A DNA stretch of 15,653 nt from Candidatus Thiosymbion ectosymbiont of Robbea hypermnestra. GTDB lineage: Bacteria; Pseudomonadota; Gammaproteobacteria; Chromatiales; Chromatiaceae. Location: positions 1-15,653 of the forward strand of contig JAIZWN010000249.1 of assembly GCA_020443945.1 (NCBI GenBank), given 5' to 3'. Below are positions 7,252-14,153 of the stretch, one piece after another; positions within the stretch are counted from its first letter, which is position 1, and each line of letters opens with the position of its first letter. Made by a program: the position numbers and the translations under genes. The notes below the pieces were generated by a model. The model searched no databases. It saw only the letters and a list, made by a program, of their open reading frames with translations, and was not told where the DNA came from.

Positions 7252-7605
7252 CTACTCCAGCCATTCGTCCGGATCTTCCGCCAGAATATTTACCAATCGA
7301 GACAATTGATCTTCTACCTGCGACCCAGGTTCATGTAGAAAACTCCGTATCTCCGGCTGTTCAATAAATTCCGGGGCGCTATCCAAGGCCAAACAAACAT
7401 ATTGCGCAATACCTGCATCCGATTCGATCCCATTGCAACGTGCTATACTCATACATTCGCTTATGAATTCATCCAATGAAATATCGTTCATTCCTTCTAC
7501 CCAAGCACTCATATTTTCCCGAAGAAAAGCAATGAGGCGCTGTCGGAATACCCGGTCGGCAGCGACATTGAGGGCCTCCATTTGTTCCGGCCGAATAACC
7601 AGCAC
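7252..7605 (-). CDS. Small accessory protein, possibly linked to type VI/PAAR effectors
   Basis: This 117-residue soluble protein begins LVIRPEQMEAL, followed by a charged helix (FRQRLIAFLREN) and GIESDAGIAQYVCLALDSAPEF at about 59-80. The overall pattern (I-R-x-E-Q-M start, 'GI...DV.RYV.L' centre, 'P.I...L' end) is one I associate with small proteins encoded beside PAAR or type VI secretion effector genes. That link is from memory and untested. The start is a GTG with GGAG 8 nt upstream. Its TAG is in the same frame as the toxin GTG, separated by only two sense codons, so suppression of one stop would fuse the two proteins. It is the first gene of the island operon. Confidence 0.65.
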   Translation of the reverse strand: MLVIRPEQMEALNVAADRVFRQRLIAFLRENMSAWVEGMNDISLDEFISECMSIARCNGIESDAGIAQYVCLALDSAPEFIEQPEIRSFLHEPGSQVEDQLSRLVNILAEDPDEWLE

Positions 7606-7688
7606 GATTACAACTCCAGCCCGCGTAGGATGCGGTGAGTAACACGAACCGCATCGACATGAACCGGTAGGTCCGATACCTTATACTC

Positions 7689-7759
7689 ATTCCCATGCTA
7701 CGTGGGAACGCCCATGTGGCCGCTCCAGCGGCCAACGTTTCATGACGCCGGAGCGTCAA
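7689..7759. repeat. Degenerate REP-like element (copy E)
   Basis: It contains TTCCCATG...CGTGGGAACG, GGCCGCTCCAGCGGCC and GACGCCGGAGCGTC palindromes. These correspond to the hairpin set of copies A-D near 13.7-15.3 kb, read in the opposite orientation and with several substitutions. It lies about 85 nt upstream of the first island gene. Confidence 0.72.
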
Positions 7760-7787
7760 GATCCCTCCTCGTCGGGACAAGTTTGAG

Positions 7788-7836
7788 TTCCAATCGGACA
7801 GGATTCACAAGATTTTCTGGATTAACAGGATTCTTT
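7788..7836. repeat. 49-nt direct repeat T2, mraY side of the island
   Basis: Partner of 5392-5440, in the same orientation with one visible mismatch. Together they bound a 2.35-kb segment containing the toxin operon and the RAYT gene. Recombination between them would remove the segment and leave a short repeat-bearing mraY-murD spacer. Confidence 0.85.
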
Positions 7837-7957
7837 TTCAACTATGTTCATGATAAGTGGTGATTTTCGTTGACTATCGCCATCCTAGCCCCACGTTTTC
7901 AAAGTGCTTATTTCACGGTTTGATACCATGACCTCATCGAAGCCGCTTCATTCCGAA

Positions 7958-7992
7958 CATCCTGTTAATCCTGCAAATCCTGTTAATCCTGT
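7958..7992. repeat. Inverted T-type repeat downstream of mraY
   Basis: Tandem 'catcctgttaat' and 'cctgcaaat' type units are the reverse complement of the unit found in T1 and T2 ('attaacagg'). Paired with T2 it could form a long stem in RNA just after mraY. No U-tract terminator is visible. Confidence 0.7.
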
Positions 7993-8014
7993 ACTATTAG
8001 CAGACCCCAACGAA

Positions 8015-9097
8015 TCATCGGATCTTCAGGCTGGCCAAGCCGATCAGCACCAAAATCACGGTCAGGATCCAGAAGCGCACGATTACCCGTGATTCCGGCC
8101 AGCCCTTGAGCTCGAAATGGTGGTGCAGGGGCGCCATGCGGAAGATACGCCGGCCCGTCAGCTTGAAGGAGGCCACCTGCAGCATCACCGAGAGGGTCTC
8201 GATCACGAAGACGCCGCCCATAATCAAGAGCACCACCTCCTGACGAGCGGCCACCGCGACGATGCCGAGCGCCGCGCCCAACGCCAGGGCCCCCACGTCG
8301 CCCATGAAGACCTGGGCCGGATAGGTGTTGAACCAGAGGAAGCCGAGCCCGGCGCCCACCAGGGCGCTGCAGAAGACCACGAGCTCGCTGATGCCCGACA
8401 CATGCGGAATCTTGAGATAGGTCGCAAAGTCCGCATGGCTGGAGGCGTAGACGAAGATGCCCAGGGCGCCGCCCACCAGCACCGTGGGCAACACCGCGAG
8501 TCCGTCCAGCCCATCGGTAAGGTTTACGGCGTTGCTCGCGCCCACGATGACCAGATAGGCCAGGACCAGAAACCAGGGCCCGAGCTGTAGGGAGACATCC
8601 TTGAGATAAGGCACCAACAGGGCCGTCTCGGCGGGTGTCGAGGCGAGGGCGTAGAGGTATCCGGCGGCGGCCAGACCCACCAGGGACTGCCCGAGAAATT
8701 TGTAGCGGGAGGCCAGGCCCCGAGGGTCCTGGAGTACCAGTTTCCGGTAATCGTCCACCAGCCCGATGGCCCCGCAGGCGAGGGTGACCAGCAACACCAG
8801 CCAGACATAGCGGTTGGACAGGTCCGCCCACAGCAGGGTGGTAATGGCGATGGCCACCAGGATCAGGGCCCCGCCCATGGTCGGGGTGCCGGCCTTGGAC
8901 AGATGGCTCTGGGGCCCGTCGCCTCGGACGGTCTGACCGATCTTGTACCGGGTCAGGTGCCGGATCATGGACGGTCCGACCAAAAAGGAGATCACCAGGG
9001 CGGTGAGTACCGCCATGATCCCGCGCAGGGTCAGATAGTGAAAGACGGCAAAGGCATGCTCGAATTGCTCCAGCCAGGTGATCAGATAGAGGAGCAT
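8015..9097 (-). CDS. mraY: Phospho-N-acetylmuramoyl-pentapeptide transferase MraY
   Basis: This integral membrane enzyme transfers phospho-MurNAc-pentapeptide to undecaprenyl phosphate, giving lipid I. The 360-residue product has the standard length with about ten membrane segments. Signature motifs are RGDGPQSHLSKAGTPTMGG at 58-76, the Mg-binding DDYRK at 115-119, NAVNLTDGLDGL at 189-200 and the cytoplasmic APLHHHFELKGW loop near the C-terminus. Only 1 nt separates its ATG from the murF stop. In most gammaproteobacteria murD follows directly; here 2.66 kb of repeats and accessory genes intervene, so mraY is the last gene of the first dcw block. Confidence 0.97.
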   Translation of the reverse strand: MLLYLITWLEQFEHAFAVFHYLTLRGIMAVLTALVISFLVGPSMIRHLTRYKIGQTVRGDGPQSHLSKAGTPTMGGALILVAIAITTLLWADLSNRYVWLVLLVTLACGAIGLVDDYRKLVLQDPRGLASRYKFLGQSLVGLAAAGYLYALASTPAETALLVPYLKDVSLQLGPWFLVLAYLVIVGASNAVNLTDGLDGLAVLPTVLVGGALGIFVYASSHADFATYLKIPHVSGISELVVFCSALVGAGLGFLWFNTYPAQVFMGDVGALALGAALGIVAVAARQEVVLLIMGGVFVIETLSVMLQVASFKLTGRRIFRMAPLHHHFELKGWPESRVIVRFWILTVILVLIGLASLKIR

Positions 9098-9098
9098 C

Positions 9099-10463
9099 TC
9101 AAGGCCCCTCTTCGCCGCAAAGCGCGTCCGCCACGCGCTCCATGGCGGCGTGTCGGGAGCCCTTCACGAGCACCAGGTCGTCCGGCCCCAGGCGGGCGCG
9201 CAGCTGGTCGCTCAGGGATGCCTGATCCCGGAAGTGCTCCCCGCCCGGCCCGAAGATCTCCGCCGTGAGGGCGCTGAGGGTCCCCACCGTGCAGAGCTGG
9301 TCGATGCCGGCCGCGCGCGCGGTTTTCCCCAGGCCGTAGTGCAGTTCTTCGGCCTCCGGTCCCAGCTCCGCCAGGTCGCCGAGCACCAGCCAGCGGCGGC
9401 GACCGGGCAACCCCACCAGCACCTCAATGGCCGCCTGCACCGAGTCCGGATTGGCGTTGTAGCTGTCGTCGATCAGGCGCGATCCCCCGGGGCCCCGTCT
9501 GGGGTACAGACGCCCCGGCATGGGTCGCAGGCCCGCGAGCCCGGCCCGGATATCGGCGGGCTCCACCCCCAGGACATTAGCCACGGCCACCGCCATCAGG
9601 GCGTTGCGAATGTTGTGCCGACCCGCCAGACCCAGGGTCAGGGCCAACTCCGAGTCGCGGGTCCGCACCGCAAAATCGGTGCGAAAGCCGTCCTCGTCCC
9701 AGACTTCCCGTATCCCAGCGGCCTCGGCGCGTATCTCGGCCGCGGCATCGAGACCGCAGGTCAGCACCCGGCGACCGGCGGCAAGGTCGCGCCACAGCGG
9801 GAGCCAGGGCGAGTCCGAGGGTAGGATGCAGGCGCCGTCCGCCGGCAGGTCCCGGACGATCTCGCCCTTGGCCCGGGCGACCCCTTCGAGGCTGCCGAAA
9901 CCCTCGAGATGGGCATGGCCCGCGTTGGTGATCACGGCGATCTCCGGACGCGCGATCTCTGTCAGCCAAGCGATTTCGCCGGGGTGATTGGCCCCCATCT
10001 CCAGGACCAGAAAGTCCTGGTCGCGGGCGGCCAGCAGGGTCAGGGGCATCCCGATATCATTGTTCAGATTACCGCCGGTGGCATGCACCGACCCGACCCG
10101 ACCCAGCACGGCGGCGATCATCTCCTTGCAGGTGGTCTTGCCGTTGCTGCCGGTAACCGCCACCACCCGCCCCCCGATCCGCCCCCGCCAGGCGGCGGCC
10201 AGCCGTCCCAGGGCCAACCGGGTATCCTCCACCACCAGCTGCGGGATACCCAGGTCCACCCGGTGGTCCACCAGGGCCGCCGCGGCGCCCTTCCGCCACG
10301 CCTGGGCGACGAACCCATGGGCATCGAACCGCTCCCCGCGCAGGGCGACGAACAGCTGCCCGGCGCAACTCCCCCGGCTGTCCGTGCCGACGGAGTCGAA
10401 GCGCACATCGGCGCCCTCGACCCGACCCCCGAGGTGCACAGCGGCTTCAGACAGCATCCACAT
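9099..10463 (-). CDS. murF: UDP-N-acetylmuramoyl-tripeptide--D-alanyl-D-alanine ligase MurF
   Basis: MurF adds D-Ala-D-Ala to the UDP-MurNAc-tripeptide, the last cytoplasmic step before MraY. The 454-residue product is normal for MurF. The ATP loop GSNGKTT is at 105-111. GNLNNDIGMPLTLL at 131-144 is diagnostic of MurF rather than MurE. TNAGHAHLEGFGS at 179-191 and the DDSYNANPDS motif at 332-341 complete the assignment. The ATG at 10463 is 2 nt after the ftsI stop, so the place normally held by murE is empty. The diaminopimelate-adding ligase that makes the substrate of this enzyme must be encoded elsewhere. Confidence 0.97.
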   Translation of the reverse strand: MWMLSEAAVHLGGRVEGADVRFDSVGTDSRGSCAGQLFVALRGERFDAHGFVAQAWRKGAAAALVDHRVDLGIPQLVVEDTRLALGRLAAAWRGRIGGRVVAVTGSNGKTTCKEMIAAVLGRVGSVHATGGNLNNDIGMPLTLLAARDQDFLVLEMGANHPGEIAWLTEIARPEIAVITNAGHAHLEGFGSLEGVARAKGEIVRDLPADGACILPSDSPWLPLWRDLAAGRRVLTCGLDAAAEIRAEAAGIREVWDEDGFRTDFAVRTRDSELALTLGLAGRHNIRNALMAVAVANVLGVEPADIRAGLAGLRPMPGRLYPRRGPGGSRLIDDSYNANPDSVQAAIEVLVGLPGRRRWLVLGDLAELGPEAEELHYGLGKTARAAGIDQLCTVGTLSALTAEIFGPGGEHFRDQASLSDQLRARLGPDDLVLVKGSRHAAMERVADALCGEEGP

Positions 10464-10465
10464 GG

Positions 10466-12274
10466 CTACCGCCCCCCCACGCCCGCCAGCAACAGGGTCG
10501 CGTCCGGGTCGTCGGGCGGCACATTGAACAGCCGCAGGGCGTCCTCCATGACCTTGGCGAATACGGGCGCGGCGACCCGGCCGCCGTAGTAGTTCTTGCC
10601 GCGCGGCTCATCGACCATGACCACCATCACGAAACGGGGTCGGGAGGCGGGGACCATCCCGGCAAAGACCGCCTGATAGCGCCTGGCGGAGTAACCACCC
10701 CGCACCGCCTTCTTCGCCGTCCCCGTCTTGCCGGCGACCCGGTAACCCTCGACGGCGGCCAGACGGGCCGTACCCTGGGCGGAAACCACCGTCTCCATCA
10801 TGGCCCGCACCTTACGCGCCGTGGCGACGGAGAAGATCCGTTCCGTCACCGGATGCTCGTGGCGCCGGAGCAGACTGATCGGTCGCTTGACGCCGTCGGC
10901 CGCCAGCACGCCGTAGGCCTGGGCCAGCTGCAAGGTGGTCACCGACAGGCCGTAGCCGAAGGCCAGGGTAGCGTGCTCGAACGGCCGCCAATTGCGAAAA
11001 TGCGGTAAACGTCCTGAGGTTTCGCCCGGAAACTCGATCCGGGTCGGATGACCGAAGCCGAGCCGGTCGTACAGCCGCCAGAGCTCGGCCCTGCGCATGC
11101 GCAGGGCCAGCTTGACCGCGCCCACATTGCTCGATTTGGTAATGATCCCCGTGGTATCCAGCAGACCATAGTTGCGCAGGTCCCTGACCCTGTCCCCCCC
11201 GACGCGCAGGGTGCCCGGACGGGTATCGATCGGCGTGTGCGGACCCACCAGACCCGCCTCCAGCGCCGCGGCCACGACAAAGGGCTTGACCGTGGAGCCG
11301 GGCTCCAGAACGTCGGTAAGGGAGCGGTTACGGCGGGCGCTCCCCTTACCATCCAGCGTGGCGTTGGGGTTATAGGCCGGCTGGTTCACCATCGCCAGCA
11401 CCTCGCCGGTCTCCACATCCAATACCACCGCAGAGGCGGATACGGCCCGATACCTGTCCACCACCCGCGCCAGCTCGCGGTAGGCGAGAAACTGCAAGCG
11501 CCGATCGATGCTCAAGGTGAGATCCTTGCCGTGCAACGGCGACTTGATCCGCTCGACCTCGGCCACGATACTGTGCCGGCCGTCCTGGACCACCCGCCGC
11601 TTGCCGGGCTCCGCCCGCAGCCAGGAATCGAAGGCCAGCTCCATCCCCTCGATCCCCCGGTCGTCCACATCGGTAAAACCGACGACATGACCGAAGATCT
11701 GGCCGCTGGGATAAAAGCGCCGATACTCGGATTCCAGGCCCAATCCCGACAGCGCGTGCGTATTCTTGACACGCTGCACGGCAAGGGTCTCCTTCGGCCC
11801 GATCCTCCGCTTGAGATACATAAAGGCGCGTTTGCGCTTACTTCGCACTTGCGCCATCAGCCTGGCCGTATCCATCTCCAGGGCCCTGGCCAGATCGCGC
11901 ATCGCCCGCGGCCGTTCCACCAACTGGCGGGGATCCCCCCACACCGTAGACACCGGCGTGCTGACGGCGAGCGGCTCCCCGTTGCGATCCAGGATCATGC
12001 CCCGCCGGGCGGGGATCTCGCGCACCCGCAGATAACGGCGCTCCCCCTCGTTACGGAGAAAATCCCCCTCCATGACCTGGCGTTCCAGGGCGCTGGCGAT
12101 CACGGCCAGAAACAGCAGACCCAAAGCGCCGACCAGGATCCGGCGCCGCAGCACAAAGCTCGGCCCATTGCCCAGGCGCTCGATCCGCTCCAGGCGCCTG
12201 CGCCGCCGCGCGCGCGCCCCCCCTTGCACCCTGGTCTTCCGGGACGGATCGATGGGCACGCCGGACTTCACCAC
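10466..12274 (-). CDS. ftsI: Septal D,D-transpeptidase FtsI (PBP3, class B penicillin-binding protein)
   Basis: FtsI cross-links septal murein in the periplasm as partner of FtsW. The 602-residue product has a very basic cytoplasmic tail (RARRRRRLERIERL at 21-34) and one membrane anchor at about 44-64. The PBP dimerisation region begins with IPARRGMILDRNG at 87-99. The transpeptidase motifs are all present: STVK at 327-330 with the catalytic Ser327, SSN at 381-383 and KTG at 516-518. The start is GTG at 12274, with a GAGGAG site 8 nt upstream and an in-frame TGA 15 nt upstream that excludes a longer protein. An 89-nt gap separates it from ftsL, unlike the overlaps elsewhere in the cluster. 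Confidence 0.97.
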   Translation of the reverse strand: MVKSGVPIDPSRKTRVQGGARARRRRRLERIERLGNGPSFVLRRRILVGALGLLFLAVIASALERQVMEGDFLRNEGERRYLRVREIPARRGMILDRNGEPLAVSTPVSTVWGDPRQLVERPRAMRDLARALEMDTARLMAQVRSKRKRAFMYLKRRIGPKETLAVQRVKNTHALSGLGLESEYRRFYPSGQIFGHVVGFTDVDDRGIEGMELAFDSWLRAEPGKRRVVQDGRHSIVAEVERIKSPLHGKDLTLSIDRRLQFLAYRELARVVDRYRAVSASAVVLDVETGEVLAMVNQPAYNPNATLDGKGSARRNRSLTDVLEPGSTVKPFVVAAALEAGLVGPHTPIDTRPGTLRVGGDRVRDLRNYGLLDTTGIITKSSNVGAVKLALRMRRAELWRLYDRLGFGHPTRIEFPGETSGRLPHFRNWRPFEHATLAFGYGLSVTTLQLAQAYGVLAADGVKRPISLLRRHEHPVTERIFSVATARKVRAMMETVVSAQGTARLAAVEGYRVAGKTGTAKKAVRGGYSARRYQAVFAGMVPASRPRFVMVVMVDEPRGKNYYGGRVAAPVFAKVMEDALRLFNVPPDDPDATLLLAGVGGR

Positions 12275-12282
12275 CTTACCGA

Positions 12283-12288
12283 CTCCTC
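12283..12288 (-). promoter_or_regulatory. Ribosome binding site of ftsI
   Basis: GAGGAG on the minus strand, 8 nt before the GTG at 12274. It supports this non-ATG start over the second in-frame GTG at 12271. Confidence 0.7.
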
Positions 12289-12363
12289 AACAGACAGGGG
12301 AAAGCGCCCCCAGCGCCCCATGCGGGACCCGTGCAGCGAACCACATGGATTGAAACCAGCAAA

Positions 12364-12651
12364 CTAGCCATCATTGCTACCTCCCTCGATCACGCGCACA
12401 TCCCCCTCTCGGGGCAGACGCATGCCGAGTAGTCTGCGCGCCCGGGTCTCGATGCGGGCATGGGTGGTCAAGGCGGCCTCCTCGAGTCTCAGCTGCCCCC
12501 AGCGCACCTCCAGCTCCTGGCGCTTTGTATGCAGGGCCTGGAGCGCCACAAACTCCATCCGGCTCGCGTAGCTCGTGTACACCACCCCGATTCCGGTACC
12601 CACGATGCCCGCGACGAGCAACAGCAGAAATCCAAGATCGTAACGGGTCAT
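12364..12651 (-). CDS. ftsL: Cell division protein FtsL
   Basis: This small bitopic divisome protein forms the FtsQ-FtsL-FtsB bridge and activates FtsW/FtsI. The 95-residue product has a short cytoplasmic N-terminus, one membrane segment at about 6-27 (LGFLLLLVAGIVGTGIGVVY) and then a charged periplasmic coiled-coil (about 38-75, for example RQELEVRWGQLRLEEAAL), with RRLLGMRLP near the end as usual for FtsL. The sequence family is weakly conserved, so the call rests on topology and on the slot between rsmH and ftsI. Its ATG overlaps the rsmH TGA (ATGA). Confidence 0.92.
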   Translation of the reverse strand: MTRYDLGFLLLLVAGIVGTGIGVVYTSYASRMEFVALQALHTKRQELEVRWGQLRLEEAALTTHARIETRARRLLGMRLPREGDVRVIEGGSNDG

Positions 12652-13577
12652 GCCAGCCGTTCCGCCACCCGCATCCGGGCGCTACGCGCGCGGGGATTCG
12701 CGGCGACCTCGGCGGCGGACGGTCGCACCGGCTTACCGACCGGACGCAAACGCGCGCGCGTCTCCCGCGCCGTCACCGGAACGCCCGGGGGGAAGCGATC
12801 CCCCCGCGCCTCGTCGCGAATAAAACGCTTGACGATACGGTCCTCCAGGGAATGGAAACTGATAACGACCAGACGGCCGCCGGCGCTCAGCAAACCACAA
12901 ACACCGGCCAGACAGGCCCGCAGCTCCTCGAGCTCGCGGTTGACCCGGATCCGGATGGCCTGAAAGGTCCGGGTCGCCGGATGCCGGCCCGGCTCCCGAC
13001 TCGGATTGGCGGCACAGACAATCCGCTCCAGGGCGCGCGTCGTAACCACCGGCCGCTCATCGCGGGCCCGCGCGATGGCGCGGGCGATACGCCCGGCATA
13101 GCGCTCCTCGCCATACTCCCGCAGGACCCGGACGATCTCCTCCTCCCCGGCCCGCATCAGCCACTGGGCCGCCGTCTGTCCACCGCTGGTATCCATCCGC
13201 ATATCCAATGGCCCATCCACCAGAAAGCCGAATCCCCGATCCAGCTCCTCGAGCTGTGGCGAAGAAACCCCCAGGTCCAGCAGCAACCCGCTGACTTGGC
13301 CGCACAGCCCCCGCCGCCGCGTCACCTCCTCCAGACGAGAAAAGGGCGCATGCTCCATGGCAAACCTCGGGTCACAACCCGCCAGCTCGGCGCCGGCGGC
13401 GACCGCCTGGGGATCGCGATCCAGACCCAACAGACGTCCCGCGGCACCCAGCCTGGCCAGAATCGCGCGCGCGTGTCCCCCCCGGCCGAAGGTGCCATCC
13501 AGATAGATCCCATCCGGGTCGATCGCCAGGGACGCCAAGCTCTCCTCCAGTAACACCGGTGTATGAATACCCGTCAC
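12648..13577 (-). CDS. rsmH: 16S rRNA m4C1402 methyltransferase RsmH (MraW)
   Basis: RsmH methylates N4 of C1402 in 16S rRNA using S-adenosylmethionine and is usually the second gene of dcw clusters, after mraZ. The 309-residue product begins with HTPVLLEESLASL. The SAM-binding motif is YLDGTFGRGGHARAIL at 25-40. GLLLDLGVSSPQLEELDRGF, GGRLVVISFHSLEDRIVKRF and a C-terminal NPRARSARMRVAERL tail are all typical. The start is GTG at 13577, with an in-frame TAG 9 nt before it and no clear Shine-Dalgarno site. The sequence directly upstream is repeat-derived, so the native leader, promoter and mraZ are missing here. Confidence 0.96.
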   Translation of the reverse strand: MTGIHTPVLLEESLASLAIDPDGIYLDGTFGRGGHARAILARLGAAGRLLGLDRDPQAVAAGAELAGCDPRFAMEHAPFSRLEEVTRRRGLCGQVSGLLLDLGVSSPQLEELDRGFGFLVDGPLDMRMDTSGGQTAAQWLMRAGEEEIVRVLREYGEERYAGRIARAIARARDERPVVTTRALERIVCAANPSREPGRHPATRTFQAIRIRVNRELEELRACLAGVCGLLSAGGRLVVISFHSLEDRIVKRFIRDEARGDRFPPGVPVTARETRARLRPVGKPVRPSAAEVAANPRARSARMRVAERLA

Positions 13578-13748
13578 TATCAGCTACCAGTCGCCAGCTA
13601 CCAGCGGGATGGTTCAAACCGCAAAGGCGCAAAGGGCACAAAGGGCCGCAAAGAGTTATCCGTTTTGAACCACACAAGCACAGCGAACACATCGGAAAAG
13701 AACCACGGATGAACACAAATAAACACGAATGTTTCTATAGCAATCTGT
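13578..13748. repeat. Composite repeat unit A, K and H boxes next to the rsmH start
   Basis: It begins directly at the rsmH start with a tandem 'CTGGTAGCTG' type repeat (13578-13605). A K box follows (13616-13654, AACCGCAAAGGCGCAAAGGG and further CAAAGG units), then an H box (13701-13734, AACCACGGATGAACAC... CACGAATG). The same order K then H then REP recurs at 13903-14140 and 14946-15174. I see no gene and no clear promoter for rsmH. Confidence 0.75.
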
Positions 13749-13861
13749 CTGGCTCCCACGCTCCAGCGTGGGAGCAAGTCCTTAACGCTCCAGCGTTATG
13801 AGACCGATGTCCGCTGGAGCGGCCACCATTGCATTCCCACGCTGGAGCGTGGGAACGAGCC
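13749..13861. repeat. REP-like multi-hairpin element, copy A
   Basis: Four consecutive palindromes occur: GGCTCCCACGCTCCAGCGTG with GGAGC, AACGCTCCAGCGTT, CCGCTGGAGCGG, and TTCCCACGCTGGAGCGTG with GGAA. The outer two share the CCCACG...CGTGGG core with the RAYT-flanking elements. The copies at 14029, 15089 and 15193 have the same layout. Confidence 0.85.
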
Positions 13862-13902
13862 AAACACTCAGACCAGTTATCAGTTGTCAGTTGAATCGTT
13901 TG

Positions 13903-14020
13903 AACCGCAAAGGCGCAAAGGGCACAAAGGGCCGCAAAGAATTATCTGTTTTTAACCACTTAAGGCGCAGAGAACACATCGGAAAAGAACCACGGATGCA
14001 CACGAATTAACACGAATGTT
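13903..14020. repeat. Composite repeat unit B, K and H boxes
   Basis: The K box at 13903-13939 is almost identical to 13616-13654. The H box at 13988-14020 matches 13701-13734 closely. A 'CAGTTATCAGTTGTCAG' tandem at 13874-13890 precedes them, as the 'CTGGTAGCTG' tandem does in unit A. Inverted partners lie at 14154-14187 (H') and 14333-14368 (K'), giving a nested palindrome around REP copy B. Confidence 0.78.
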
Positions 14021-14028
14021 TCCATGTT

Positions 14029-14140
14029 CTGGCTCCCACGCCCAGCGTGGGAGCCAATCCTTGACGCTCCAGCGTCGTGAAGCGGATATCCGCCGGAGCG
14101 GCCACCATTGTGTTCCCACGCTGGAGCGTGGGAACGAGCT
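14029..14140. repeat. REP-like multi-hairpin element, copy B
   Basis: Same four-hairpin order as copy A: a slightly shortened GGCTCCCACGCCCAGCGTGG with GAGCC, GACGCTCCAGCGTC, CCGCCGGAGCGG and TTCCCACGCTGGAGCGTG with GGAA. Compensatory changes within the second palindrome (AACGCTCCAGCGTT in A, GACGCTCCAGCGTC in B) suggest the secondary structure is kept. Confidence 0.85.
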
Positions 14141-14153
14141 AAGAACAAGCCAA

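Larger units (their letters stand above)
7606..8014. other. Intergenic region between mraY and the island operon: repeats only
   Basis: This is a 409-nt stretch without a supportable gene. It holds, in order, a variant gcggttcgc-type box (about 7622-7655), a degenerate REP (7689-7759), direct repeat T2 (7788-7836) and an inverted T-type repeat (7958-7992) ending 22 nt from the mraY stop. A promoter for the accessory operon would have to lie at about 7630-7690, but I see no convincing -35/-10 pair. Confidence 0.6.

Noticed and set aside
12287..12346. 19-codon ATG ORF between ftsL and ftsI, a possible leader peptide
   Set aside because: It ends on the ftsI ribosome site, which is suggestive, but there is no ribosome site of its own, no repeated regulatory codon and nothing beyond chance expectation.
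11048..12367. Plus-strand open frame of 439 codons opposite ftsI
   Set aside because: Antisense to ftsI, with His/Pro/Gln-rich composition and no domain pattern.
13372..13716. 114-codon minus-strand frame over the rsmH start
   Set aside because: Out of frame with rsmH and formed partly from repeat DNA; no family resemblance.
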